This document shows positions 50,323 to 58,312 of a stretch of DNA of 64,000 nucleotides, piece after piece. The stretch's first letter is position 1. Each line of letters begins with the position of its first letter. Source of the DNA: Kribbella pratensis (GTDB taxonomy: Bacteria > Actinomycetota > Actinomycetes > Propionibacteriales > Kribbellaceae). The position numbers were made by a program, and so were the translations under genes. Below the pieces are notes generated by a model that saw only the letters and a program-made list of their open reading frames with translations, made no database searches and had not been told where the DNA came from. The DNA is taken from NCBI RefSeq assembly GCF_004365355.1, contig NZ_SODP01000002.1, forward strand, positions 1,857,846 to 1,921,845. The letters run 5' to 3'.

Positions 50323-50335
50323 ATTGTCGGACAAT
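50323..50335. promoter_or_regulatory. GntR/FCD-type operator upstream of arginine deiminase
   Basis: ATTGTCGGACAAT is a perfect palindrome that fits the TnGTnnnACnA consensus known for FadR/FCD-type GntR regulators. It lies 62 bases before the arcA start. No GntR gene is in the window. Confidence 0.6.
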
Positions 50336-50396
50336 CAGACAGATTGCACGGCCTGCCGTAGCGTGGTGGGCCACGACGGAGTGAAGGGTGGACGGG

Positions 50397-51614
50397 ATGA
50401 CTGAGGCGCAGCAGCACAGCGGTAAGGCGTACGGCGTCGACAGTGAGGTCGGTGCGCTTCGGACCGTGATGCTGCACCGCCCCGGGAACGAGCTCCGTCG
50501 ACTCACCCCGCGCAACAACGACAAGCTGCTGTTCGACGGCATCCCCTGGGTCGGCCGGGCGCAGGACGAGCACGACGCGTTCGCCCAGGCGCTCCGGGAC
50601 CGCGACGTCGAGGTGCTGTACCTCGGCGAGCTGCTGACCGAGTCGCTCGCCGATCCGGCGGCCCGGGCCCAGGCAGTCGCCGGCGCGACCGAGGACCTGC
50701 GGCTCGGCGACACCCTGCGCGACTACCTGCAGGCATCGCTCGGCGAGCTCGATCCGGCCGGGTTGGCCGAGGCGCTGATGGCCGGCGTACGGAACGACGA
50801 GGTCCGGGCAGGCGGGCTCGTGACGTCGCTGCTCGCGCATGAGGACTTCCTGATCGACCCGCTGCCGAACCTGCTCTTCACCCGCGACTCCAGCGTCTGG
50901 ATCCGAGACTCGGTGGCGGTCACGTCGCTGGCGATGCCGGCCCGGATGCGCGAGACACAACTGACCGAGCTGATCTACACGTTCCACCCGCGGTTCGCCG
51001 GCGCGGACAAGGTGTACGACCACCAGCTGGAACATGTCGAGGGCGGTGACGTGCTCGCGCTCGGTCCCGGCGTACTCGCGGTCGGGGTCGGGGAGCGGAC
51101 CACGCCGGCCGGGGTGGAGCGGCTGGCGCGACGCGTGTTCTCGAAGGACCTGGCGCACACGGTTCTCGCCGTACCGATCGCTCAGCAGCGCGCCACGATG
51201 CACCTGGACACCGTGTGCACGATGGTCGACACGGACGCGGTGCTGATGTATCCGAACATGGCGGAGGAGATGCGCGCGCTCGCTGTCACCACCGACGGCG
51301 ACCAGCTGCACATCGCGGAGCCCGAGCCGTTCCTGGTCGCGGCCGCGAAGGCGCTCGGCATCGACACGCTCCGGCGGATCGACACCGGCCTCGACCCGGT
51401 GACAGCCGAGCGGGAGCAGTGGGACGACGGGAACAACACTCTCGCCCTCGCTCCGCGGGTCTGCATCGCGTACGAGCGGACCGTCGAGACCAATGCGCGC
51501 CTCGAGGAATCCGGGATCGAGGTCATCCGGATCTCCGGCTCGGAACTCGGCTCCGGCCGCGGCGGACCCCGGTGCATGTCCTGCCCCGTACTCCGGGCGC
51601 CGGCGACCGCCTGA
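50397..51614 (+). CDS. arcA: Arginine deiminase
   Basis: A 405-residue enzyme that hydrolyses arginine to citrulline and ammonia. Family motifs are VMLHRPGNELRRLTP at the start, NLLFTRDSSVWIRDSV (about 165), DHQLEHVEGGDVLALG (about 220), and the nucleophile cysteine in GRGGPRCMSCPV at the C-terminus. ATG 50397 has GACGGGA upstream. No ornithine transcarbamylase or carbamate kinase follows, so it is not in a full arginine-fermentation operon. A GntR-type palindrome lies in its promoter. Confidence 0.95.
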   Translation: MTEAQQHSGKAYGVDSEVGALRTVMLHRPGNELRRLTPRNNDKLLFDGIPWVGRAQDEHDAFAQALRDRDVEVLYLGELLTESLADPAARAQAVAGATEDLRLGDTLRDYLQASLGELDPAGLAEALMAGVRNDEVRAGGLVTSLLAHEDFLIDPLPNLLFTRDSSVWIRDSVAVTSLAMPARMRETQLTELIYTFHPRFAGADKVYDHQLEHVEGGDVLALGPGVLAVGVGERTTPAGVERLARRVFSKDLAHTVLAVPIAQQRATMHLDTVCTMVDTDAVLMYPNMAEEMRALAVTTDGDQLHIAEPEPFLVAAAKALGIDTLRRIDTGLDPVTAEREQWDDGNNTLALAPRVCIAYERTVETNARLEESGIEVIRISGSELGSGRGGPRCMSCPVLRAPATA

Positions 51615-51625
51615 GCGCTCGCTCC

Positions 51626-51667
51626 GGCCGCCATGTGAGCCCTACGGGCCGCCACGTGAGCCCTACG
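51626..51667. repeat. Two tandem 21-bp repeats after arcA
   Basis: GGCCGCCATGTGAGCCCTAC+G (51626-51646) is followed by a copy with one change (51647-51667). The repeats lie between the arcA stop and the small-RNA promoter. Confidence 0.88.
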
Positions 51668-51689
51668 ACACGCGGAGTGAGATCGGGGC

Positions 51690-51718
51690 TTGTGGCGGAG
51701 GACCTTCGTGAGTACTCT
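51690..51718 (+). promoter_or_regulatory. Orphan promoter for a candidate small RNA
   Basis: TTGTGG (51690-51695) and TACTCT (51713-51718) are exactly 17 bases apart. No coding frame follows; a structured region and a terminator do. Confidence 0.6.
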
Positions 51719-51724
51719 TCCTGT

Positions 51725-51860
51725 CTAGGCCCAGGCCCTGTTGCTCCCCCGTCAGCAGGACTTGGGCCGTCCACGTTCCTAGGCCGAGCATCACCACCGC
51801 GGCCTAGACCACTGTAGGTAAGCGAAACGCCCGGCTGAAGGACTCAGCCGGGCGTTCGTC
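51725..51860 (+). ncRNA. Candidate small RNA with three hairpins
   Basis: From the predicted start near 51725, three hairpins can be drawn. A: GGCCCA/TGGGCC (51728-51733 with 51763-51768), continued by CCTGTTG/CAGCAGG and capped by the C-rich loop CTCCCCCGT. B: CTAGGCC/GGCCTAG (51779-51807). C: the terminator at 51826-51856. The total is about 135 bases. The C-rich loop recalls the actinobacterial 6C RNA, but there are only five Cs and only one such loop, so it may be a different RNA. Confidence 0.55.
51826..51856. terminator. Perfect bidirectional terminator hairpin
   Basis: AACGCCCGGCTGA and TCAGCCGGGCGTT are 13-bp arms around a 5-base loop. It lies between the small-RNA region and the end of the convergent SEC-C gene and can serve both. 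Confidence 0.88.
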
Positions 51861-51867
51861 GTTTCGG

Positions 51868-52836
51868 TCAGCGAATGGTGAGCTGACGGCTGGCAAGGCC
51901 GGCTCGGGCGGCGCGCTCCTCGGTGGTGAGCGGTGCCTCGGTGGCCAGCGCCTTCTCGAGCGCCGTCGCGAAGTCGGCGGCCGGCTTCTCGACGTCGGCT
52001 GCCTCGGTGCCGGCCGGGAGCTCCCAGACCGGTGCGAGTACGCCGAGGGCACGGAACGAACCGATCAACCGGCTGCCGTCGATCAGCGCGGACGAACCCG
52101 CGGCGTGCAGGCGGGCCAGCGCGTCGAGCAGGGTGTCCTCGGTGTGCGGCATGACCCAGCGCAGGTAGATGCGGTCGCCGATCTGCGTCCAGTACGCCGC
52201 CTCGACCGACTCCAGCCGCACCGTCGGAGCTGCCGCAGCGTTCGCACGCTCCAGGCCGGCGGCGACCTCACCGGTCGGGTCCTCGACGTTCTCGCCGACC
52301 CAGTAGTCGAAGCCCTCGTGCACCTTGACCTCGAGCGGCTTCGACGTGTCGATCAGGTCCTGCAACCGCGGGCCGTCCTTCATCAGGTCGCCCAACTGGA
52401 TCGGGTTGCCCGGCTCGGTGTGCAGGGCCGCGGTGATCGCGTGACCGAGGTCGCGGCTCGGGTCGCCCGAGGACGCGTGCGTCTGCAGGCCGATCCAGAT
52501 CGTCTCGTCGTCGCGCACGAGGCCCGGCATCGCCATCGGGAGCAGCGTGACGAGGTTGATCTTCTTGCCTGCGTTGTCACCGGTCAGCTCGACCTCGACG
52601 GTGCCGGACGGGACGATCTCGCGGAACGCGATCAGGTCACACTCTGCCGGCAGGCCCTCGAACGGCCGCACCACGAACGCGTCCGCGGCCTGGGCCAGGT
52701 CCTTGCCGTGGCATTGCTTGAATCGCTTGCCCGAACCACACGGGCAAGGCTCGCGCGGGCCGACGTCCACCAGGTCGGCCGGATCCAGAGTGACAGTCGT
52801 CGTGTTCTTAGCGCGCTGCCGCGACTTCTTTCCCAT
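51868..52836 (-). CDS. DUF5926 family protein with SEC-C zinc motif
   Basis: A 322-residue protein. The basic start MGKKSRQRAKN precedes a SEC-C zinc finger, GPREPCPCGSGKRFKQCHG (about 23-41), like the C-terminal metal motif of SecA. The remaining domain, from FVVRPFEGLPAECDLIAFRE to the end, matches DUF5926, found across actinobacteria. The function is unknown; SEC-C motifs often contact ribosomes or SecB-like partners. ATG 52836 gives the standard N-terminus. Confidence 0.88.
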   Translation of the reverse strand: MGKKSRQRAKNTTTVTLDPADLVDVGPREPCPCGSGKRFKQCHGKDLAQAADAFVVRPFEGLPAECDLIAFREIVPSGTVEVELTGDNAGKKINLVTLLPMAMPGLVRDDETIWIGLQTHASSGDPSRDLGHAITAALHTEPGNPIQLGDLMKDGPRLQDLIDTSKPLEVKVHEGFDYWVGENVEDPTGEVAAGLERANAAAAPTVRLESVEAAYWTQIGDRIYLRWVMPHTEDTLLDALARLHAAGSSALIDGSRLIGSFRALGVLAPVWELPAGTEAADVEKPAADFATALEKALATEAPLTTEERAARAGLASRQLTIR

Positions 52837-52902
52837 AACTCCGCAGTCTTGCAGCCAACAGCACCCCAGAGCCAACCAGCTTCCGACAGGGGGGCAGGCG
52901 GT

Positions 52903-53319
52903 CTAGCCCGGGACGATTGCGTGGACCGTGCGGTGGTGGGCGGCGGTGCGGACGTCCCAGCCGGACGTCAGCATGTCGACGATCGCCAGCCCGCGGCCGC
53001 CGACCGACTCCGGATGGGTGTCGTTGATCCGCTGCGGTTCGGTGTCCCCGCGACCGTCGGTGACCTCGACGTGGATCCCCGCCCGGTCGATCCACCAGGC
53101 CGCACGGACCTCTCCGGCCGGCAACGGCGGCGCGTACCGGATCGCGTTCGACAGCAGCTCGGACAGCACCAACTGCGCGTCGTCACGAGCGGAATCGGTG
53201 ACCCGGTAGCGCTTCAGGTAGGCGGCCAGACGGCGACGGGCATCCGCTACCGCGGACACTTCATGCGGCAGTACGACGTCCACGACGCTAACGTCGGCGG
53301 GCAGGGTCGCAGAGGACAA
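52903..53319 (-). CDS. RsbW/SpoIIAB-type ATP-binding protein
   Basis: A 138-residue HATPase_c_2 protein of the anti-sigma kinase type. The N box is LVLSELLSNAIRYAPPLP, the G1 box VTDGRGDTEPQR and the G2 box VGGRGLAIVDMLTSGW. There is no sensor domain or membrane helix. Such proteins inhibit sigma factors or phosphorylate STAS antagonists; no sigma or STAS gene is next to it. A TTG start with GGAG seven bases upstream is used. Confidence 0.88.
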   Translation of the reverse strand: MSSATLPADVSVVDVVLPHEVSAVADARRRLAAYLKRYRVTDSARDDAQLVLSELLSNAIRYAPPLPAGEVRAAWWIDRAGIHVEVTDGRGDTEPQRINDTHPESVGGRGLAIVDMLTSGWDVRTAAHHRTVHAIVPG

Positions 53320-53511
53320 GCAGGGTCTCCTCGATGATGGGTTCAGCCACAGGGACTTCTGCCCACGATCCGGCCCTGGAAAACACCCGCAGGTATTCCG
53401 TTACATAGGCCGCCGGAGATCCCGCCTAAATCCGAAGAAACCGTAACGAAATCGACAGAATTGAACGTTGCAATAACCGCCCGCATTCGTCTCACTACGT
53501 ATCCGGACCAC

Positions 53512-53548
53512 GTGACACATGCCACACAAAATCGTTCGCAAGTGTCAC
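53512..53548. promoter_or_regulatory. Inverted repeat upstream of two divergent/convergent units
   Basis: GTGACAC (53512-53518) and GTGTCAC (53542-53548) are perfect 7-bp arms separated by 23 bases, just beyond the end of the GDPD gene and about 195 bases upstream of the RsbW-like gene. The role is uncertain. The rest of 53320-53559 shows nothing else firm. Confidence 0.4.
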
Positions 53549-53559
53549 AAACCGAGAGC

Positions 53560-54384
53560 CTAGCTACGACGTCCTACTTGTTCCGGCGGTTCCGCGAGGA
53601 CCCTCAGGGCGACGTCCGGGCGATCGCTGATCACCACGTCGACGCCGATCTCGCGGCAGCGGCGTACGTCTTCCTCGGCGTTCACCGTCCACACGTGGAC
53701 CTGGTGCCCGTGCTTGTGCGCGCGGTCGACGTACTCCGGGTGGGCGGTGACGATCTCCAGGCTCGGACCGGCGTACGAGACCCCGGTCGGTAGCGAGCCG
53801 TCCCGGAAGCGGAGCGGGATGCGGTCCATCAGCAGGACCGTGCGCAGGCCGGGCGCCGCCGTACGCATCCGGCGCAGGGACAGCCAGGAAAAGCTCATCA
53901 CCCGGACCGGCGACTCCGTTCCGAGCTTCGGTCGGGCCCAGCCATACCGGTCCAGCGCCTCGATCAGGCGGCGTTCGACGAGTCCGGCGTACCGGGTCGG
54001 GTGCTTGGTCTCGATGGCCAGCTCCACCGGGCGGCCGGCGTCCCGGACGGTCGCGAGCAGCCTGTCGAGCGTAAGCACTTTCCGTACGTCGAGGCCGGGC
54101 AGCTCGGCTTCCTCGTCCAGGTCGGCCCACGGGCGCTTCCACGAGCCCCAGTCGTACGACTCGAGCTCTTCGAGGCTCATCGTGGACAGCACGCCGCGGC
54201 CGTTCGAGGTGCGATCGATCCGGCGGTCGTGGACGCAGACGAGATGTCCGTCGGCGGTCAGCCGCACGTCGCACTCGAGTCCGTCCGCGCCGATCTCGAT
54301 CGCCCGCTGGTACGCCGCGAGGGTGTGTTCCGGATCGACTTCACTGGCGCCGCGATGGGCTACGACGCGCGGGAGCTTCCGCAT
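53560..54384 (-). CDS. Glycerophosphodiester phosphodiesterase
   Basis: A 274-residue TIM-barrel enzyme that splits glycerophosphodiesters into glycerol-3-phosphate and an alcohol. The motifs are VVAHRGASEVDPEHTLAAYQ (catalytic HR and E), ADGLECDVRLTADGHLVCVH (metal ED and catalytic H) and LAIETKHPT. No signal peptide is present, so it acts in the cytosol. ATG 54384 starts the family's usual VAHRG beginning. It is divergent from a zinc-type dehydrogenase. Confidence 0.92.
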   Translation of the reverse strand: MRKLPRVVAHRGASEVDPEHTLAAYQRAIEIGADGLECDVRLTADGHLVCVHDRRIDRTSNGRGVLSTMSLEELESYDWGSWKRPWADLDEEAELPGLDVRKVLTLDRLLATVRDAGRPVELAIETKHPTRYAGLVERRLIEALDRYGWARPKLGTESPVRVMSFSWLSLRRMRTAAPGLRTVLLMDRIPLRFRDGSLPTGVSYAGPSLEIVTAHPEYVDRAHKHGHQVHVWTVNAEEDVRRCREIGVDVVISDRPDVALRVLAEPPEQVGRRS

Positions 54385-54423
54385 GGAAGAAACTCTTTCA
54401 CACGGTGGGTGAGGATTGTCGAC

Positions 54424-55401
54424 ATGGACATGCGGGCGGTGGTGCTGGACGGGCCGGTCGAGCCGGAGGAGATGCGGGTACGACGGGTTGCCGTGCCGGA
54501 GCCGCGGGCCGGGTGGGTGCGGATCAAGGTGGAGGCGTTCGGGCTGAACCGGTCCGAGTACCACCTCCGCGCGGGCTTCGCGACCAATGCGCGGTTCCCG
54601 GTCATCCCCGGGATCGAGGCGGCCGGGACGGTCGACGCGGCGCCGGGCGGGGAGTTCGCGCCCGGGCAGCAGGTGGTCGCGATGATGGGCGGGATGGGCC
54701 GCGAGTACGACGGCGGGTACGCGGAGTACACCGTCGTACCCGCGTCGTCGGTCATCCCGGTGACGACCGACCTCGACTGGGCGACACTCGGCGCGCTGCC
54801 GGAGATGCTGCAGACCGCTCACGGCTCGCTCTACACCGGCCTCGCGATCGAGCCTGGCCAGTCGTTGCTGGTTCGCGGCGGTACGTCGTCCGTCGGCGTC
54901 GCGGCCGCCGTACTCGCGAAGGAACACGGGCTGACCGTGTTCTCGACAACGCGGAATCCGCAACGGCTCGACGTTCTTCGCGAACTCGGTGTCGATCATC
55001 CGATCGTTGACGACGGCAACGTTGCGGAAAAGGTCCGGGAGATTGTCCCGGACGGCGTTCACGCGGCACTCGAACTCGTCGGCACGAATGTCCTGCCGGA
55101 CACCCTGAAAGCAACCGCGATCCACGGCACGGTGTGTTTCACCGGAATGCTCAGCGACAACTGGACGATCCCGGACTTCTACCCGATGGACTACATCCCG
55201 AACGGCGTCCGGCTGACGGCGTACGGCGGCGAGAGCTCCGACCTGCCCGCCGAAGCGTTCCAGCGGTACGTCGACCTCGTAGCCACCGGCAAACTCCCGA
55301 TCCGCATCGACCGAGTCTTCACCATGAACGAGATCGGCCAAGCCCACCGCATCATGCAAGACGGCCGCGCAGTCGGAAAGCTCGTCGTCCGAGTCCAGTG
55401 A
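54424..55401 (+). CDS. MDR-family oxidoreductase (quinone-reductase-like)
   Basis: A 325-residue medium-chain dehydrogenase/reductase. The substrate domain has GLNRSEYHLRAG and VIPGIEAAGTVDAAPGG. The NADPH turn is LLVRGGTSSVGVAAAVLAKE (near 150), and a C-terminal FTMNEIGQAHRIMQDGRAVG is the family end. Zinc ligands are absent. AGGATT lies six bases before the ATG, so it is probably leaderless. It reduces an enone, quinone or aldehyde; the substrate is unknown. It ends in a perfect hairpin. Confidence 0.9.
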   Translation: MDMRAVVLDGPVEPEEMRVRRVAVPEPRAGWVRIKVEAFGLNRSEYHLRAGFATNARFPVIPGIEAAGTVDAAPGGEFAPGQQVVAMMGGMGREYDGGYAEYTVVPASSVIPVTTDLDWATLGALPEMLQTAHGSLYTGLAIEPGQSLLVRGGTSSVGVAAAVLAKEHGLTVFSTTRNPQRLDVLRELGVDHPIVDDGNVAEKVREIVPDGVHAALELVGTNVLPDTLKATAIHGTVCFTGMLSDNWTIPDFYPMDYIPNGVRLTAYGGESSDLPAEAFQRYVDLVATGKLPIRIDRVFTMNEIGQAHRIMQDGRAVGKLVVRVQ

Positions 55402-55402
55402 C

Positions 55403-55444
55403 GGCTGGTGCTGGGCCGGCCACCTGGCGGGCCCAGCACCAGCC
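55403..55444. terminator. Perfect 15-bp bidirectional terminator hairpin
   Basis: GGCTGGTGCTGGGCC and GGCCCAGCACCAGCC pair fully around a 12-base loop, filling the gap between the convergent MDR and monooxygenase genes. Confidence 0.88.
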
Positions 55445-55449
55445 CGGGT

Positions 55450-56787
55450 TCAGGCGGTTGCTTCCTGTAGGGCGGTCGTGCCGCCCGCTGGGCGGGGTAG
55501 GCCGTAGTGGTCGCGGAGGGTGGTGCCGGTGTAGTCGGTGCGGAAAAGGCCCCGGGACTGGAGGATCGGGATCACCTCGTCCACGAACGTCTGGAGGCCG
55601 GACGGGAGGACCGGCGGCATGATGTTGAAGCCGTCGGCTGCGCCCGCCTCGAACCAGTGCTGGATCGCGTCCGCGACCTGTTCCGGCGTACCGGTGAAGG
55701 TGCGGTGGCCGCGGCCGCCGCCTAGCCGGCCGATCAGCTCGCGAACGGTCAGCTTCTCGCGCCGGGCCAGCGTCACGATCAGCGTGTAGCGGCTCTTCGC
55801 GCCCTCGATCTCGTCCTCGTCCGGAAGGTCGGCGGGCAACTGCTGGTCGAACGGCAGATCCTCGGGCGCCACCTTGAGTGTCTTCGCTAGCTGCAGCCGC
55901 GCGTACTCGGGCCGGATCAACGAATCCAGCTGATGCTCCAGCCGCTCGGCCTCAGCGACCGTCGAGCCGATCACCGGCACGATCCCGGGCAGAATCTTCA
56001 CCTCGGAGGGATCCCGCCCGAGAGCGGCCGTGCGCGCCTTCAGGTCGCGGTAGAAGTCCTGCGCGTCCTCCAGCGTCTGCTGCGCGGTGAAGACCGCCTC
56101 GGCGTACCGCGCCGCCAGGCCCTTGCCGTCCTCGGACGACCCAGCCTGCACGATCAGCGGATGTCCCTGCGGCGACCGCGGCAGGTTCAGCGGCCCACGG
56201 ACCTGGAAATGCCGTCCGACGTGATCGATCGGCACCACGCGGTCGTCCACCGCCCACACACCGGAAGACTTGTCAGCGATCGCCGCATCGTCCTGCCACG
56301 AGTCCCACAGCTTGTACGCGACTTCGAGGAACTCCGCCGCCCGCTCGTACCGTTCCGCATGCGCCGGCTGGTCCGCGAGGTTGAAGTTGAGCGCCGCATC
56401 CGGACCGGCCGTCGTCACCACGTTCCAGCCTGCACGCCCACCGCTCACGTGGTCCACGCTGGCGAACCGCCGGGCCAGGTTGTACGGCTCGTTGTACGTC
56501 GTCGACGCGGTCGCGATCAGCCCGATCCGCGACGTCACGGCCGCGATCGCGGTCAGCAACACGGTCGGCTCCAGCGATCCCGCCGGCCGGCGCCCGACCG
56601 TACCGATCAGCACCGGCGAATCCGCGAAGAAGATCGAGTCGAACTTCCCGCGCTCGGCCAGCTGCGCCAGGGCCTGGTAATGCGCCACCGACGTGTTGGC
56701 GAACGGATCGCTCTCCGGCAGCCGCCACGACGCCTCGTGGTGCCCGGTGCTCATCAGGAACGCGTTCAGATGCAGCTGTCTGGTCAT
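55450..56787 (-). CDS. FMN-dependent monooxygenase, NtaA/SnaA/DszA family
   Basis: A 445-residue bacterial luciferase-like oxygenase. It begins QLHLNAFLMSTGHHEASWRL and has RGKFDSIFFADSP, RIGLIATASTTYNEPYNLAR and HVSGGRAGWNVVTTAGPDAA, all NtaA/DszA signatures. It should use FMNH2 from the flavin reductase at the head of the operon to cleave C-S or C-N bonds of an organosulfur compound. It is the last gene of the operon and its start overlaps the ABC ATPase stop by four bases. Confidence 0.92.
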   Translation of the reverse strand: MTRQLHLNAFLMSTGHHEASWRLPESDPFANTSVAHYQALAQLAERGKFDSIFFADSPVLIGTVGRRPAGSLEPTVLLTAIAAVTSRIGLIATASTTYNEPYNLARRFASVDHVSGGRAGWNVVTTAGPDAALNFNLADQPAHAERYERAAEFLEVAYKLWDSWQDDAAIADKSSGVWAVDDRVVPIDHVGRHFQVRGPLNLPRSPQGHPLIVQAGSSEDGKGLAARYAEAVFTAQQTLEDAQDFYRDLKARTAALGRDPSEVKILPGIVPVIGSTVAEAERLEHQLDSLIRPEYARLQLAKTLKVAPEDLPFDQQLPADLPDEDEIEGAKSRYTLIVTLARREKLTVRELIGRLGGGRGHRTFTGTPEQVADAIQHWFEAGAADGFNIMPPVLPSGLQTFVDEVIPILQSRGLFRTDYTGTTLRDHYGLPRPAGGTTALQEATA

Positions 56788-57497
56788 ACCGAAACTCCCA
56801 AGGCGTCGAGAAGCCGCGACCGGACCGCGGCGAATCCTGGATCGGCCGCACTCCGCGGTGCGGGCAACGAGATCGTCTCCTCGGCGACGATCCGGCCGGT
56901 ATCGAGCACGATCACCCGATCGGCCAGCACGATCGCCTCGTCGACGTCGTGCGTGACGAGCAGTACGGCGGGCTGGTGCGCCGCGCACAACTTCCGCAGC
57001 AACACGTGCATCTTCAACCGGGTCAGCGCGTCCAGCGCCCCGAACGGCTCGTCCGCGAGCAGCAGCTCCGGCTCCCGCACCAACGATCGCGCCAGTGCGA
57101 CGCGTTGCTGCTCACCACCGGACAACTCGTTCGGCCAGGCCTGCTCGCGACCCGCGAGGCCAACCTCGTCCAGACTCCGCAGACCGCGATCATCGGCACC
57201 GCTCAGCCCGAGTACGACGTTGTCGAGCACCCTCGCCCAGGGCAACAACCGCGAGTCCTGGAACACGACCGAGACGTTCTCCGGTACGGCGAGCTCACCG
57301 GACCCTTCGACGTCGTAATCCAGCCCGGCCAGCGCCCGCAACAGCGTGCTCTTCCCGGAGCCGCTCTTTCCCAACAGGGCAACGAATTCACCCGGTGCGA
57401 TATCCAGGTCCAACCCGTCGAGTACGGCGCGATCGTCGTACCGGCGGACCAGCTCGCGGACCTGGACCGTGCTTACGAGGCTAGCGTTCGGCGCCAT
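56784..57497 (-). CDS. ssuB: Sulfonate/organosulfur-type ABC transporter ATPase
   Basis: A 237-residue ABC ATPase. Walker A is ALLGKSGSGKSTLLRAL, the signature ELSGGEQQRVALARSL, Walker B LLLADEPFGALDALTR, and the switch histidine is in LLVTHDVDEAI. The sequence fits the SsuB/TauB group of nutrient importers. ATG 57497 lies inside the end of the permease gene (25-base overlap). It energises uptake by the permease and lipoprotein next to it. The gene symbol is by family and context. Confidence 0.9.
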   Translation of the reverse strand: MAPNASLVSTVQVRELVRRYDDRAVLDGLDLDIAPGEFVALLGKSGSGKSTLLRALAGLDYDVEGSGELAVPENVSVVFQDSRLLPWARVLDNVVLGLSGADDRGLRSLDEVGLAGREQAWPNELSGGEQQRVALARSLVREPELLLADEPFGALDALTRLKMHVLLRKLCAAHQPAVLLVTHDVDEAIVLADRVIVLDTGRIVAEETISLPAPRSAADPGFAAVRSRLLDALGVSV

Positions 57498-58312
57498 GAC
57501 AGGGCCCTCCTCTGGATCAGGCGGACGACGGCGTCGGAGATCAGACCCAGGGCGCCGTACACGACGAGGCCGACGATGATGATGTCGGTCTGCCCGTACG
57601 TGCGGGCCAGTTCCATCATGTAACCGATGCCGCTGGTCGAGTTGATCTGCTCGACGACGACCAGCGACAGCCACGCGCCGGTCACCGCGAACCGCAGACC
57701 GAGCAGGAACCCGGGCAGCGCGCCCGGCAGCACCACGCGCCGGATGAACTCCCACTGGGACAGCCCGACCGTCTGCGCGAGTTCGACGTACCGGCTGTCG
57801 ATCGTGCGCAGGCCGTTGTGGGTGTGGATGTAGATCGGGATGAACACCCCGAGCAGGATCGTGACGATCTTCATCGACTCGCCGATGCCCAGCCAGAGGA
57901 TCAGCAGCGGCAGCAGTGCCAGCGACGGGATCGCCCGCTTGATCTGGATCGGTCCGTCCAGGACGGCCTCGCCGAGGCGGGACAGCCCGGAGATCAGCGC
58001 CAGTACGACGCCGAGCACGATCCCGAGGGCGAGTCCGATCAGGGCTCGCTGGGCGGACGTCCAGAGGTTCGACTGCAGCCGGCCGTCCGCGATCAGCTCA
58101 CCGGCCGTGGTCACGACCGTCCACGGCGCGGACAGGACTCGTTGGTCGATCCAACCGGTTGCCGATCCGATGCTCCAGATCGCCAGCAGCAGTACCGGTC
58201 CGATCGCGGACCCGAACCTGATCGGCTTCCCCAACCCGAGCCGGCGACGCCGTCCGACGGGACGCGCGGCCGCCTCGCGGGACCGCAGCCCGGGGAGGGT
58301 TGTCGCGCTCAT
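57473..58312 (-). CDS. ssuC: Sulfonate/organosulfur-type ABC transporter permease
   Basis: A 279-residue permease with about six membrane helices and a basic start (REAAARPVGRRRRLGLGKP). The EAA-like coupling loop reads ELAQTVGLSQWEFIRRVVLP followed by GALPGFLLGLRFAVTGAWLS, typical of SsuC/TauC/NitT permeases. It overlaps the binding-protein stop by four bases and the ATPase start by 25, so the three are translated together. Confidence 0.9.
   Translation of the reverse strand: MSATTLPGLRSREAAARPVGRRRRLGLGKPIRFGSAIGPVLLLAIWSIGSATGWIDQRVLSAPWTVVTTAGELIADGRLQSNLWTSAQRALIGLALGIVLGVVLALISGLSRLGEAVLDGPIQIKRAIPSLALLPLLILWLGIGESMKIVTILLGVFIPIYIHTHNGLRTIDSRYVELAQTVGLSQWEFIRRVVLPGALPGFLLGLRFAVTGAWLSLVVVEQINSTSGIGYMMELARTYGQTDIIIVGLVVYGALGLISDAVVRLIQRRALSWRRTLAS

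Noticed and set aside
51725..51860. Calling the small RNA a 6C RNA outright
   Set aside because: Only one C-rich loop with five Cs is visible, while 6C RNA has two loops of six or more.
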